A stretch of DNA of 64,000 bases, from contig NZ_JAEHFY010000006.1 of the NCBI RefSeq assembly GCF_016623585.1, positions 1-64,000 of the forward strand. The letters are read 5' to 3'. This stretch comes from Pedobacter segetis (lineage in GTDB: Bacteria > Bacteroidota > Bacteroidia > Sphingobacteriales > Sphingobacteriaceae). The notes below the pieces were generated by a model. The model made no database searches and was not told the origin of the DNA. It was given only the letters and a program-made list of their open reading frames with translations. Shown here one piece after another: positions 44,833 through 55,491 of the stretch. Each line of letters begins with the position of its first letter. The first letter of the stretch is position 1. Made by a program: the position numbers and the translations under genes.

Positions 44833-47800
44833 TTAAAAATTAAGATCTAAACCAAAAGTGAACGAGCGCAAGACCGGGAAAGCACCTCTTTGATAACCAT
44901 CTACCAATGGCGAATAATAAGGATTGGTAGAATCATTTGAAGTTGCCCTCGCCTCTGGATTTATTGCCCTGTAATCTTTGCCAAAAACATACAACAGATT
45001 ATCTGCAGACGCATACATTCTTAAACCGCTCAATCCTGCTTTTTTAGCAAACGCTTTTGGAAAAGTATAACCCAAAATCACATTTCTCAATGATGCATAA
45101 GAGGCATCTTCTACCACGTAATCTGTTAACATCATATCTACGCCGTTGGTGTAATACGGTGTTTTGCCATCGCCAGGGAACATCTCGCTTACCCAATGTT
45201 TGTCATTATTAAAATTTCTGTTAAACTTCTTGGTTTCTTGATAGTAGGCATCGCCATTGATCAATTTACCTCCTTGCGATCCTTGTATGCTCATGCTTAG
45301 ATCAAAGCTTTTAAATTTAAAGTTATTGGTTACTCCCCAAATAAAATCCGGAAAAGGAGACCCCGTAGTTACCCTATCAGCTTCGTTAATAACATTATCG
45401 TGGTTGGTATCTACTATTTTTAACCCCCCAGGAGTATAATATTTAGATATACTGCTGGTTTGCCCCGCAGCCAAAGCATCATTTATCATAGCTTGGGAAG
45501 TCCAAACTCCATCGGTTTTATAACCAAAATATTGAATTGATGGTTTACCAACTATTGCATCATAAACTTCTTGACGTTCGCCATAGTTTTTTTGATCTGG
45601 CTCTCCTCCCAATTCTAATAAAGTGTTTCTATTTGCCGATAAATTTAAAGAGGTAGTCCATTCAAATTTTTTGGTTTTAACATTGTTAGAACTAAACTCA
45701 AATTCTAACCCTGTGTTTTTTATTTTACCAGCGTTATTTATATACGCATTTGAGCCAGTAAAAGACATAGCTGCTTGGTTATACAGTAATTTATCTGTTT
45801 TAGAATTATAATACTCAACCGTTAAATTAATTCTATTGTTTAACAGCCCTAGATCTAAACCAAAGTTAGAGGCATAAGTGCGTTCCCAAGTGATAGTTGG
45901 GTTTGCCAATATTTCGCCTGATGGCGATAAACCAGAATTAACTGTCCCGTTACCGCCTCCAAAATCGTAATTACCTTGATATAACAAATCTGTATAAGAA
46001 AAACTAGCAATTCTATTGTTACCGGTAGCTCCATAACTTGCCCTTAATTTTAGATTACTAAGCCATCTAACATCTTGCAAAAACTTTTCATTACTTGCCA
46101 CCCAGCCTGCAGAAACCGATGGGAAATAACCATATTTACGCCCCGTATTAAAATAAGAACTCCCATCTGTTCTAAAACTGGTGCTGAATAAATAGGTTGA
46201 CTTGTAATCGTAAGTTAACCTACCTAAATAAGAGATCAACCCAACCCTATCTTTGTAGGTTTTGGTTTGCAATAGATCTATTTGCGCTGGTTGTGTTTCT
46301 AATTGATCTGCGGCGAAATCTCTGCCAACAACTCTTGCCGTTTTAATAAAAGTTTGTTGGGTGGTGTAGCCTAATAAACCCGTAAAATTATGATTGCCCT
46401 TTTTCCAACTGTAATTTAAGGTGTTTTCCCATAAAACATCTTTATAGTCTTTATTGGTAACGTCAGATTCGTTAACGGCACCATCTTGTTTAGCGTTGCT
46501 CAACGTTAAATCTTTATCATCTTGATTGGTGTAATAACCACCAATGGATGTTTTAAATATTAACTTTGGAATAATTTCATAAGATAAATCACCACTGCTT
46601 AATACCCTATAAGACATTCTTGAAACGCTTTCGCGTGATGCGATAGATATAGGTGTATTGTTGTTTGTACTCCAAGGGATTATAGTTCCTGAACTTGTAA
46701 AGATAGAACCATCTGGCATCATACCAGAATAATTTAGATCTGCAAAGTGCCTAGCTTGGGCAAAATCCCCCGCTTTAATATTGGCCCATTGTGGGTTTTG
46801 ATTTACAAAAGCTGCCGTAAAAGCGTTATGTACCGTAGGCAAAAAAGAATAAAACCTATAATAATCTGTAAAATTATTTGCGGGCCTATTTGTACCTACG
46901 TAAGAAGGGTTAAAATTTAAGTTAAATTTCAATTTCTTTGTGATATTACCGTTAACTTTTGCTTTAAAAGTACCCCTAGTGTTATCATTAAACTTTATGG
47001 CTGCTTGGTTTTTTTGGTAACTCCCAGAAATATAATATTTCAAATCTTTACTACCGCCAGATAGGCCTAATTGAGCATTATAAATAGATGCGTTTTGCAA
47101 ACCCACCTGTTGCCAATTTGTGGGAGAGCCTGAAATTTGATTCTCTATTATGTAAGCAGCCTTTTCACTCGTAGTTATCAGGTTTTGTTTATTTGTAGCA
47201 ACAGAAGGATCTTGGGCCCTCAAAGCGGCATCACGATACAAACCATTAACATAATCAGAAAAAGTCATGATATCATTTAATTTGTATGGATCGCTAACCC
47301 CATAATAAGTTTTAAATGAATATTTTGGCTTATCAGAATTGCCCGATTTTGTAGTAATTAAAATAACTCCATTTGCAGCTCTAGAGCCATATATCGCAGC
47401 TGATGCAGCATCTTTTAAAACCTCTATAGATTCTACATCTTGAGGATTAACAAAAGACATACCGTCTGGCACAGGATAACCATCAACAACAATAAGTGGC
47501 CCAGAATCTGTATTGATGGATGCGAAGCCCCTAACCCTAATTTGCGGATCGGCACCTGCCTCTGATGTTGTGTTTTGGATGGTAACACCTGCAATCTTAC
47601 CAATTAAAGCGTTATCTAATCTTGAAGTAGGTATTTCATCTAAATTGGTGTTTACCAGCTTGCTTACCGCACCCGTAACCGAAGATTTTTTTTGTGTACC
47701 ATAACCCACCACCACGATCTCATCTAATTTGTTGCTCTCTACCTCCATGGTAACGTTCATCACTTTTTGGGTAGTTACCCCCAAAGCAACGGGCTTGTAA

Positions 47801-48048
47801 CCCAAAAACTTAAATAACAAGATTTTTCCTGGTTCGGCAGAAATGGTGTACTCTCCATTAATATCGGTAACTGTACCTGTTTTAGAATCCTTTATTGATA
47901 CAGATACCCCGGGTAGCGTCTCCCCATCAGCAGATTTCACTACACCTTTTACTTTGGTTTTTGTTTGGGCCATAGCAGGGTTGTTGCCCAAAAAAAAGCA
48001 CAGCATCGTTACTGAAAGCAGGTTTAAAATGTAAAACTTTAATTTCAT
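44833..48048 (-). CDS. susC: SusC/RagA-family TonB-dependent outer-membrane transporter
   Basis: A 1071-residue transporter. Signal peptide (1-27, AMAQ), carboxypeptidase-like regulatory domain (about 30-110, VKGVVKSADGETLPGVSVSIKDSKTGTVTDINGEY), TonB-box-like LDEIVVVGYGTQKK, plug with RVRGFASINTDSGPLIVVDGYPV, and a 22-strand barrel ending FGLDLNF. It imports oligosaccharides bound by SusD. Its promoter has two TTGGT-nn-ACCAA operators directly on the -7 box, and it heads the susC-susD-lipoprotein operon. Confidence 0.95.
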   Translation of the reverse strand: MKLKFYILNLLSVTMLCFFLGNNPAMAQTKTKVKGVVKSADGETLPGVSVSIKDSKTGTVTDINGEYTISAEPGKILLFKFLGYKPVALGVTTQKVMNVTMEVESNKLDEIVVVGYGTQKKSSVTGAVSKLVNTNLDEIPTSRLDNALIGKIAGVTIQNTTSEAGADPQIRVRGFASINTDSGPLIVVDGYPVPDGMSFVNPQDVESIEVLKDAASAAIYGSRAANGVILITTKSGNSDKPKYSFKTYYGVSDPYKLNDIMTFSDYVNGLYRDAALRAQDPSVATNKQNLITTSEKAAYIIENQISGSPTNWQQVGLQNASIYNAQLGLSGGSKDLKYYISGSYQKNQAAIKFNDNTRGTFKAKVNGNITKKLKFNLNFNPSYVGTNRPANNFTDYYRFYSFLPTVHNAFTAAFVNQNPQWANIKAGDFAQARHFADLNYSGMMPDGSIFTSSGTIIPWSTNNNTPISIASRESVSRMSYRVLSSGDLSYEIIPKLIFKTSIGGYYTNQDDKDLTLSNAKQDGAVNESDVTNKDYKDVLWENTLNYSWKKGNHNFTGLLGYTTQQTFIKTARVVGRDFAADQLETQPAQIDLLQTKTYKDRVGLISYLGRLTYDYKSTYLFSTSFRTDGSSYFNTGRKYGYFPSVSAGWVASNEKFLQDVRWLSNLKLRASYGATGNNRIASFSYTDLLYQGNYDFGGGNGTVNSGLSPSGEILANPTITWERTYASNFGLDLGLLNNRINLTVEYYNSKTDKLLYNQAAMSFTGSNAYINNAGKIKNTGLEFEFSSNNVKTKKFEWTTSLNLSANRNTLLELGGEPDQKNYGERQEVYDAIVGKPSIQYFGYKTDGVWTSQAMINDALAAGQTSSISKYYTPGGLKIVDTNHDNVINEADRVTTGSPFPDFIWGVTNNFKFKSFDLSMSIQGSQGGKLINGDAYYQETKKFNRNFNNDKHWVSEMFPGDGKTPYYTNGVDMMLTDYVVEDASYASLRNVILGYTFPKAFAKKAGLSGLRMYASADNLLYVFGKDYRAINPEARATSNDSTNPYYSPLVDGYQRGAFPVLRSFTFGLDLNF

Positions 48049-48101
48049 GATCTATTAAAATTGGTTAATTGGTTAAAGCTGATTTTTAAAAAATCAACAA
48101 A

Positions 48102-48128
48102 TTGGTTTACCAAAAATTGGTTTACCAA
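48102..48128. promoter_or_regulatory. two GntR-type operators at the susC promoter
   Basis: TTGGTTTACCAA at 48102-48113 and again at 48117-48128, 15 bases apart. Each is a TTGGT-nn-ACCAA palindrome, the half-site form of FadR-subfamily GntR operators. The distal copy overlaps the susC -7 element. The same motif, doubled into a perfect 28-bp palindrome, lies before the gntR gene. Confidence 0.8.
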
Positions 48129-48156
48129 AAGTATCATAAATATTATCAAATACAAA
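48126..48156 (-). promoter_or_regulatory. predicted susC promoter
   Basis: On the minus strand TTTG (48153-48156), exactly 19 bases, then TACTTTTG (48126-48133): a full match to TTTG-N19-TAnnTTTG. The TTTG of the -7 box is also the start of the operator TTGGTAAACCAA, so repressor and polymerase would compete. Predicted start near 48120, about 70 bases before the ATG. Confidence 0.8.
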
Positions 48157-48314
48157 ATTTTATACGGATTAGGTTAATCCATATATTACATCTAAATAAT
48201 GATTACAATTGTTTGGCTCTTTTTGGTGATACTAAATTACGCCTATTGAAAATTTACCGAGAATAAAATCTTAAATGAAAGGTGGAAATTCTTAAAAAAG
48301 CGGTAGGTTTTACA

Positions 48315-51300
48315 TCAGTTGTAAGAAGATGGCAACTTACCGTATTGCTTTTTAAACTCCTTACTGAAATATTTGGCATCATTAAAGCCTACCATGTAAG
48401 CTACCTCTGATACATTGCCCGCCTTCTGTTGAAACAATTGCAAGGCCCTTTTTAACCGGATAGATTTTATAAAATTATTGACCGTTAAACCCGTTAAGGC
48501 ATCAATTTTTTTATAAAATACGGGCGTACTCATGCCTATTTCTGATGCGAAAGCATTAACGTTAAACTCTGAATTGCTGATATTATCTTCTAATAGCTGC
48601 ATCACTTTGTTTAAGAATTCTTGGTCTGACGATTCTATTTGAACTTTTGAAGGCTCCAACGAGAACTGTTGGGAAAATTTATCACGCATATTCTGATGCA
48701 GGGCCAAAAGATTTTCTATGATTAAACAGATCTTTTGTGTGCTAAATGGCTTTGTTAAATAAACGTCGGCCCCGGTTTTTAACCCTTCTAGTTCATGTAA
48801 ATCGCCGGTTCTGGCGGTAAGCAAAACTACTGGGATATGCCTGGTCCTAACATCGGTCTTAATTTTTGCGCAAAACTCAAAACCATCCATTTTTGGCATC
48901 ATTACGTCGCTAACTATCACATCGGGTATTTTTTCTAGGGCTATACCTAATGCCTCTAAACCATCGTTAGTGGTAATAACTTGATAATATCGGCCTAATG
49001 TTTTAACTATAAAATCTTTGACCTCGGGGTTATCATCTACCACCAAAACAAGAGGTTGATTGCTCACGATAGAACCTTTTTTAGGGTTTTGTTGGTAAAT
49101 AATAGCATCTACTTCAGATTGAAGCTGATAGAGGGCACTATCATCAACATTAAAATTTTGATTTATCTCTTCTGGTTTGTAATGTTCTTTACCTATTTTT
49201 AGTGAAAGACAAAAACTGGTGTTTTCTGCATCGTTTTCTAAAAATAAATCGCCATGGTGCATTTTGGCGATACTCTTAGAAAGTGCCAAACCAATACCCG
49301 TACCCGTATTTCTTTGTTGATGGTTTGGGACCTGATAAAAATCCGTAAATATTTTGCCCTTATCTGTTTCTGTTATCCCCTTGCCGTTATCTAAGATCTT
49401 TATCAACACATGATCATCTTGATGCAAAACTTGTACTCTTATTCTGCCTTTTTTATGATCGGTAAACTTAAAGGCGTTAGAAAGCAGGTTAAAAATTATT
49501 TTTTCTAGCTGTTCTTTATCAAAGTAAACCTCTATATCCTTTTTGGTGCTTTTAAATTCGAATACGATATTATTCTGTATCGCCAATTGCTGAAACGAAA
49601 GATAAATCTCGTGGACAAAAGATACGATATTATCGGCCATTAGATTAAGTTTCATTTTACCGCTCTCAATTTTTCTAAAATCCATCAACTCGTTAAGCAA
49701 CCTCATTAAGCGCTTGGCATTTTTATCAACAATTTGCAATTGCTTGTTTAAATCGAAATTTTGCTGCGTGTCTTGTATCAATTTTTCTAGTGGCCCCAAG
49801 ATCAACGTTAGCGGCGTTCTTATTTCATGAGATACGTTGGTAAAAAAAGCCAGTTTCATCTGATGTACATCATGTTCTCTCTTTAATAAAGCCCTGATCA
49901 ATAAAAACCTCAAAACCAAATAAAACAAGGCTGCCGATACCAGAAGATAAAACAAGTATGCCCACCAAGTTTTCCAAAATGGGGGTTTTACCCTAATCTT
50001 TAAACCCGATGCTGTGTTGTTCCATATCCCATCGTTATTTGCTCCCTTTACCAATAGTTTGTAGTTGCCATCGGGCAGGTTTGTGAAAGTTGCGGTTGGA
50101 TCTTCCACGTAATTCCAATCTTTATCAAAACCTTCTAATTTATAGGCATAGCTGTTTTTCTTTGCTTTAACAAAATTGAGGGCAGAAAAATCTAAACTAA
50201 AAACATTCTGTTGGTAATTGAAAACAAGTTCATCAATGGTGTTTAGAGATTTGGGCAGCAAGTTGCTATCGTCTTTAACATTAATTTCTTTGTTAAAGAG
50301 CCTTAAATGGGTAAAAACAACTTTTGGGGCAGTTTTATTTTCATTGATACCTTCGGGATCAAAGCTTACCAAACCATTATAGCCACCAAAATATAGGGTT
50401 CCTTCGGTATCTTTTAAAACAGAATGATAATTGAATACATTGCCCGGCAAACCATCATTACGGTTGTAGGTACGGATATTTCCTTGCGCTATTTTTGCAA
50501 TGCCTTTATCTGTACTTAACCATAATGCTTGTTCATTATCTTCTACAATTGCAGCAATATTGTTTGATGGCAAACCGCTGTTTCTGGTGTTTAGTAAAAA
50601 CAGTTTTCTTTGTTTTGGTGAATAATAGGCAAATCCATCTCCACTGCTCCCAAACAACAACTTACCATCGCTAGCTTGCGAAATAACTACAACATGGTTT
50701 AAAAAAGAGCTTTTTTGCGCAATTAGTTTAACAAATTGATTTTGCCCGTGGCGAAGATAAAAAACACCATTATCTGCTGCAACCCAGATATTTTTATTGC
50801 GGTCTTGATAAATATTAATGATGTTTAACGATGGCAAATAATAATCTTTACCGTAAACGCTCAATGGCATAAATTGATCGTTGGCCCTATCAAAAAGGTA
50901 CAAACCTTTTCCTTTTGTACCCACCCATAACCTGTCTTTATCATCCGAAATCAAAAAAGTAATCCTTTTTTCGCTTAGGTTGTTGCTTTTAGATAATCTA
51001 TAGTTTTTAAACTTGCCGCTTTGGGTATCATAAAAATCTATCCCTCCTTCATAAGCGGCAATCCATAAGTTTTGGTTGTTATCTAGGCTAACGGCTTTTA
51101 TTAGGTTAGAACTAAGGCCGTTCTTGCTATCTTCGGCCTTAAAATTGGTAAAATACCCGGTTTTATGATGATAATAATTTAAACCCTCGGCTTCGGTACC
51201 GATCCATAGATTACCCAGTTTATCCTCTTCCATTGCGCTTATGATATTGCTGCTTAAAGAGTTTTTGTAAGAGTAGTGCTTATAAACTTTAAAGGTTATC

Positions 51301-52376
51301 GCGTTTGGGTGATAAACATTTACCCCACCATAATAGGTGCCCACCCAAATAGAACCTACCTGATCTTGAAATATATCGTAAATAGAATTTTGGTTTAAGC
51401 TGGTTGATTCTTCTGGGTTGTGTAATTGATTTTTAAATTCTTGGTTAACGGGATCATAAATACTGATGCCGTTTAGGGTGGCTATCCATAAAAAACCATC
51501 TTTATCTACCAATATTTTACGGATGATATTGCTGCATAAACCACTATTTAGGGTAGTAAAATGTTTAAACCCAACGTTGGTTTTACTTAATAGATTAAGA
51601 CCGTTAAAATGCGTACCTATCCATAAATTATGGTTTAAATCTTCGGTGATACTATTAATATCATTGGCAGATAAACTTTGTGCATCATCGTTACTATGGA
51701 AATAGGTCTTAAGTTTATAAATGCCATTTTTTAAATTTATAGTAACCAAGCCAGCTTGCGTACCTACCCATAAATTTCTTTTACTATCTTGATAAACGGC
51801 CTTTATTATTGGGTTTACCACACCATAGCCACGGCCATTTTCACAAAAGAACCTTTCAAATGTCCCATCTTCATGTAGCTTATTTAACCCGTTTTCTGTG
51901 CCTATCCACAAATTACCATCCTTATCTTCATAGATGCACCTGATGGTATTATTACTTAGGCTATTCTTCTTTTTGGGATCATTTAAAAACCTGATAAATG
52001 ATTTTGTTTGTGGAACATATTTGTTTAAGCCGTTTTGGGTACCCACCCATAAATTACCTTTACTATCTGTTAATAAAGCATTAATGTTTTGGTTGCTGCT
52101 TAAAGATGTGCTATCATTAGGGTTACTTTTAAAGATCTCGAACTGACGGGAATCATACCTGTTTAAACCATCCTTAGTGCCAAACCACATAAAACCCATG
52201 CTATCTTGTGTAATGGATATTACGCTACTTTGGGAAAGGCCAGACTCTACGGTAAGCTTATCAAACGAAATAGATTTCTTTTGAGCAGAAGAGTTTAACA
52301 TAAAAACAAAAAGCAATAGCGTTAAGCCAATTGCCTTTTGTACTATTGTTTTATGTGAAACTTTTAAATTGGTCAT
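48315..52376 (-). CDS. hybrid two-component system regulator (HTCC)
   Basis: A 1353-residue one-protein signalling system. Signal peptide or anchor (about 10-31), two periplasmic propellers of Reg_prop repeats (GLWIGTxxGLN, DKDGNLWIGTENGLN, about 40-720), Y_Y_Y domain (about 730-795), membrane helix (about 803-825), HisKA with H850 in FTNVSHEIRTPL, HATPase (NLLSNAFKF, DNGKGI, GTGIGLALSK), receiver with D1157 in IVSDVMMPKMDG, and a C-terminal AraC-type HTH. It probably senses an oligosaccharide of the locus and activates the genes. I start at ATG 52376 and not at the upstream GTG. Confidence 0.95.
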   Translation of the reverse strand: MTNLKVSHKTIVQKAIGLTLLLFVFMLNSSAQKKSISFDKLTVESGLSQSSVISITQDSMGFMWFGTKDGLNRYDSRQFEIFKSNPNDSTSLSSNQNINALLTDSKGNLWVGTQNGLNKYVPQTKSFIRFLNDPKKKNSLSNNTIRCIYEDKDGNLWIGTENGLNKLHEDGTFERFFCENGRGYGVVNPIIKAVYQDSKRNLWVGTQAGLVTINLKNGIYKLKTYFHSNDDAQSLSANDINSITEDLNHNLWIGTHFNGLNLLSKTNVGFKHFTTLNSGLCSNIIRKILVDKDGFLWIATLNGISIYDPVNQEFKNQLHNPEESTSLNQNSIYDIFQDQVGSIWVGTYYGGVNVYHPNAITFKVYKHYSYKNSLSSNIISAMEEDKLGNLWIGTEAEGLNYYHHKTGYFTNFKAEDSKNGLSSNLIKAVSLDNNQNLWIAAYEGGIDFYDTQSGKFKNYRLSKSNNLSEKRITFLISDDKDRLWVGTKGKGLYLFDRANDQFMPLSVYGKDYYLPSLNIINIYQDRNKNIWVAADNGVFYLRHGQNQFVKLIAQKSSFLNHVVVISQASDGKLLFGSSGDGFAYYSPKQRKLFLLNTRNSGLPSNNIAAIVEDNEQALWLSTDKGIAKIAQGNIRTYNRNDGLPGNVFNYHSVLKDTEGTLYFGGYNGLVSFDPEGINENKTAPKVVFTHLRLFNKEINVKDDSNLLPKSLNTIDELVFNYQQNVFSLDFSALNFVKAKKNSYAYKLEGFDKDWNYVEDPTATFTNLPDGNYKLLVKGANNDGIWNNTASGLKIRVKPPFWKTWWAYLFYLLVSAALFYLVLRFLLIRALLKREHDVHQMKLAFFTNVSHEIRTPLTLILGPLEKLIQDTQQNFDLNKQLQIVDKNAKRLMRLLNELMDFRKIESGKMKLNLMADNIVSFVHEIYLSFQQLAIQNNIVFEFKSTKKDIEVYFDKEQLEKIIFNLLSNAFKFTDHKKGRIRVQVLHQDDHVLIKILDNGKGITETDKGKIFTDFYQVPNHQQRNTGTGIGLALSKSIAKMHHGDLFLENDAENTSFCLSLKIGKEHYKPEEINQNFNVDDSALYQLQSEVDAIIYQQNPKKGSIVSNQPLVLVVDDNPEVKDFIVKTLGRYYQVITTNDGLEALGIALEKIPDVIVSDVMMPKMDGFEFCAKIKTDVRTRHIPVVLLTARTGDLHELEGLKTGADVYLTKPFSTQKICLIIENLLALHQNMRDKFSQQFSLEPSKVQIESSDQEFLNKVMQLLEDNISNSEFNVNAFASEIGMSTPVFYKKIDALTGLTVNNFIKSIRLKRALQLFQQKAGNVSEVAYMVGFNDAKYFSKEFKKQYGKLPSSYN

Positions 52377-52425
52377 AAATATCACTCAATATTAAACAAA
52401 CCAATTTAATAAAAATTATCTTTTA

Positions 52426-53178
52426 CTAAGAAAAGCTCAAACCGCCATTAATGTCAAAATTGGCCCCCGTGATATAACTAGATTCATTTGAAGAAAGATA
52501 AATAACCAAATCTGCCACTTCTTTTGCAGCTCCTTCTCTTTTTAATGCGGTTGCGTTGGCAACGTTCCCCCTAACTTCTGGTTTGGTAAAAGTATCGTGA
52601 AAAGCGGTTGCTATCATACCCGGTGCAACGGCGTTAACCCTAATTCCCCTTGGACCAAATTCTTTTGCTAAAGCCCTAGTATAGGTCATTACAGCACCTT
52701 TTGAAGTAGCATAGGCAGTGGCGCCCGGCCCACCGCCGTCTCTGCCGGCTAAAGAAGAAAAATTAATGATAGAAGAACCTGATGGCATAAATGGAGCTAC
52801 CGCTTTAACTGCTAAAAAAACAGATTTTAAATTGATAGCCATGATCAAATCCCAAAAATCTTCATCCATTTCTGCAGTTGTTTTGCGGGCAACCAATCCA
52901 CCCGCTACATTGGCCAAAATATGTATTTCATCACCAAAGGCAGCTCTGGTTTCTTTTACTAAATTTTCTACCTCGGCACTTTTTGTCATATCTGCTTTTA
53001 CCATGATCGCTTGGCCGCCTATGGCTTTTATCAAAGCAAGGGTATCATCGGCATTTTGCTTATTGCCGAAATAGTTTATCACCACCTTTGCACCTTCTTT
53101 TGCTAATTGTAAAGAAACCGCCCTACCTATATCCCTGGATCCGCCAGAAACTATTGCTACTTTATTTTTTAATCGCAT
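52426..53178 (-). CDS. short-chain dehydrogenase, probable DEH (4-deoxy-hexoseulose uronate) reductase
   Basis: A 250-residue classical SDR: cofactor motif VSGGSRDIGRAV (10-21, a variant of TGxxxGIG), NVAGG at 90-94, catalytic serine near S141/S142, Y156 and K160 (YATSK), tail YITGANFDINGG. In alginate loci of Bacteroidota an SDR of this kind reduces DEH to 2-keto-3-deoxygluconate. The neighbouring KdgF and PL17 genes support that job. Cofactor preference is not certain. Immediately downstream of the MFS gene (18 bases). Confidence 0.87.
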   Translation of the reverse strand: MRLKNKVAIVSGGSRDIGRAVSLQLAKEGAKVVINYFGNKQNADDTLALIKAIGGQAIMVKADMTKSAEVENLVKETRAAFGDEIHILANVAGGLVARKTTAEMDEDFWDLIMAINLKSVFLAVKAVAPFMPSGSSIINFSSLAGRDGGGPGATAYATSKGAVMTYTRALAKEFGPRGIRVNAVAPGMIATAFHDTFTKPEVRGNVANATALKREGAAKEVADLVIYLSSNESSYITGANFDINGGLSFS

Positions 53179-53196
53179 ATTTTAAATGATTTAATT

Positions 53197-54477
53197 TTAT
53201 TTTTTTGTGGTGATATATTTAATGCTTATCCATGTTAAAGGCACTAAAACAGCAGCCAATACAAAAAACGAAACGTAACTTGTTTTAGTGATGATTGGCA
53301 CTGCCCAAGTGGTTAGCAAAGTACCTGCTACTGCCGCCGTACCCGCCATACCCGCAACCGTACCTACATTTTTCCCATTAAAATAATCGCTTGGCAAAGT
53401 TTGTATATTGCCGATTAGAAATTGAAAACCAAATAGCGTAAGCCCGATCAGAACCATCGCTAGTATGGGCTTATCTTTCAAACTTCCTAAAAAATAAACG
53501 ATGGCAATTAAAGATAGGAGCATAATACCGCAACCTATTGCGATGGCAATTTTTCTGGCCTTCTCTGCATCCGTCCCGTTTTTTATCAGTTTGGAAGAAT
53601 AATAACCTCCAATTAAACTTCCAACGGCGGCAAACAAATAAGGCACCCAAGTAAAAGCACCAATTTGTTTAATATCAAAATGGAAGGATTCTTTTAAAAA
53701 GGTTGGCAACCAAGTTACAAAAAGCCACCAAACCGGGTCGATGAAAAAGCGGCCCATTATTATCCCCCAAGTGTTCCTAAATTTTAAAAGCTCTTTCCAA
53801 GTTAGAACTGGTGCTTCTATAACATTGGTAATTATTTCTCGGTTTATAGGTTTATCTAAAATATGGTTTCTTTCTTCTTCGGTAAGCCAAGGATGCTTAT
53901 CGGGCGTGGCTTTATTGATTACCAACCAAGGAATAACCCAAATTATACCTATACCGGCTATCAAAACAAAGGTTATTTTCCAGCCAAAGGCGATAAAGAG
54001 AAAAGCGATAATAGGTGCCGAGATAACAGAGCCTAAAGAGGCACCCGCTCCAAAAATACCTTGTGCCATTGCTCTTTCTTTTGGAGGAAACCACTCTGCA
54101 TTACTTTTTGTAGCACCCGGCCAATTGCCGGCCTCGCTAAAACCCAACATAAACCTAAAAACACTAAAAGACATGAGCGATCTTGCAAAAGAATGGCAGG
54201 CAATAGAAACACTCCAACCGATAATTGATAAAGTCATTCCTATCCTAGTGCCAACTGCATCCATCAATTTGCCCGTAAAGGTTTGCCCTAAAGCATAGGC
54301 GATCATAAAAAAGGTGGTAATAATTGCCAATGCGCTTTTATTATCAACATCGGCTATGCCAAAATCTTTATAAATATAAGGCCACATAATATTAATGGCA
54401 CTTCTATCCACATAATTGATTACGGTAGCCAGCCCAATTAAGGAAATTATCCACCACCTTAAACCTTTAACTTTCAT
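53197..54477 (-). CDS. MFS transporter, hexuronate (ACS) family
   Basis: A 426-residue major facilitator. It shows the 12-helix layout, with NYVDRSAINIMWPYIYKDFG near the first helix, ALGQTFTGKLMDAVGTRIGM (loop 2-3 motif) and FMLGFSEAGNWPGATKSNAEWFPPKERAMAQGIFGAGASLGSVI. These are signatures of the anion:cation symporter/ExuT-like group that carries hexuronates and DEH across the inner membrane. It lies between the beta-helix gene (6 bases upstream) and the SDR. This is the likely importer of lyase products. Confidence 0.9.
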   Translation of the reverse strand: MKVKGLRWWIISLIGLATVINYVDRSAINIMWPYIYKDFGIADVDNKSALAIITTFFMIAYALGQTFTGKLMDAVGTRIGMTLSIIGWSVSIACHSFARSLMSFSVFRFMLGFSEAGNWPGATKSNAEWFPPKERAMAQGIFGAGASLGSVISAPIIAFLFIAFGWKITFVLIAGIGIIWVIPWLVINKATPDKHPWLTEEERNHILDKPINREIITNVIEAPVLTWKELLKFRNTWGIIMGRFFIDPVWWLFVTWLPTFLKESFHFDIKQIGAFTWVPYLFAAVGSLIGGYYSSKLIKNGTDAEKARKIAIAIGCGIMLLSLIAIVYFLGSLKDKPILAMVLIGLTLFGFQFLIGNIQTLPSDYFNGKNVGTVAGMAGTAAVAGTLLTTWAVPIITKTSYVSFFVLAAVLVPLTWISIKYITTKK

Positions 54478-54483
54478 GGTTGC

Positions 54484-55491
54484 TTAATTTGATAACGGAA
54501 CATTTGCCACGCCACTTGCTGCATTTATCACTTTATTATTAGAATAGATCTTGTTCCCAACGGCTTCGCCTTTACTGCTTTTCAATCTTACATTAAAACC
54601 GAAACCCGAGGAATTTACATTGCAAATGTTATTTTTAAACTCATTATAGCTACCCCAACCGCTTGCCGCACAATTGATTTGAAACCCGTCTAATAGTACC
54701 GAAGGTTGGGTATTAAAGCCGGTATTATCTTCAATCAGATAATGATTACCTTTAACATCAATCCAGCTATCGGCACTGTTTGCACCAGTAATGCCCTGTG
54801 CTTCAAATGTATTGCCCTTGATCAAACCCCCGGTGGTTCCTTCTTTTATATCGATACACTCTGCAGCAACATAAGGGCCTATTTTATTGTTCAATACTTT
54901 GTTAGAATCACACTTATCTGGCTGCCCATCAGAATATTTTGCCCAATTACTAACCGCAGAACCTATATAAATCCCTTCGCCGTAATCTGGGGTTTTTAAT
55001 CCCGTATAAGTTATTTCTGAATTTTGAATGGTGTTGTGCTTACTAAATTTGCGTAAGTGGATGGCTTCTTCGCCTATTTGGGTCACAATAATCCCATCAA
55101 TTAGATTATGGTTTGCACCATCTGCAACTATGCCTTTTAAACCGTTTCTAATGCTAAAGCCTTTTATGCGCCAATAATTAGCTTGCAGGCTAAGAACATA
55201 TCCCGTTTCTTTACTGCCACCATCTAAAATCACATTTCTAGAACCTACCAAAGTTATCGGCTGAGTAGAAGTACCACTATTACTGGCAGTTATTATAAAC
55301 TTTCCATCGTAAATACCGTCTTTTAATACGATGGAATCTCCGGGTTTTGCTATATCCAAAACATTTTTAAGTTCTTGGGAGTTGGCCACATTGATCAAAT
55401 TTCTTTTGATCTCTGCTTTTGTTATAACTGCTTTTTGGCTACATGAGATGATTACAACGGGCAATAAAAGCAAATATATTCTCTGTATCAT
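54484..55491 (-). CDS. right-handed parallel beta-helix lipoprotein, probable polysaccharide lyase
   Basis: A 335-residue lipoprotein (VIISC, C17). A long beta-helix follows: QELKNVLDIAKPGDSIVLKDGIYDGKF, KGFSIRNGLKGIVADGANHNLIDGI, ECIDIKEGTTGGLIKGN and DSWIDVKGNHYLIEDNTG. The residue pattern resembles lyases with helix-bound acidic/lysine clusters, but I cannot assign it to PL6, PL31 or PL9 with confidence. It may also be a C5-epimerase-like protein. The esterase gene overlaps its start by four bases, so it is co-translated. Confidence 0.65.
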   Translation of the reverse strand: MIQRIYLLLLPVVIISCSQKAVITKAEIKRNLINVANSQELKNVLDIAKPGDSIVLKDGIYDGKFIITASNSGTSTQPITLVGSRNVILDGGSKETGYVLSLQANYWRIKGFSIRNGLKGIVADGANHNLIDGIIVTQIGEEAIHLRKFSKHNTIQNSEITYTGLKTPDYGEGIYIGSAVSNWAKYSDGQPDKCDSNKVLNNKIGPYVAAECIDIKEGTTGGLIKGNTFEAQGITGANSADSWIDVKGNHYLIEDNTGFNTQPSVLLDGFQINCAASGWGSYNEFKNNICNVNSSGFGFNVRLKSSKGEAVGNKIYSNNKVINAASGVANVPLSN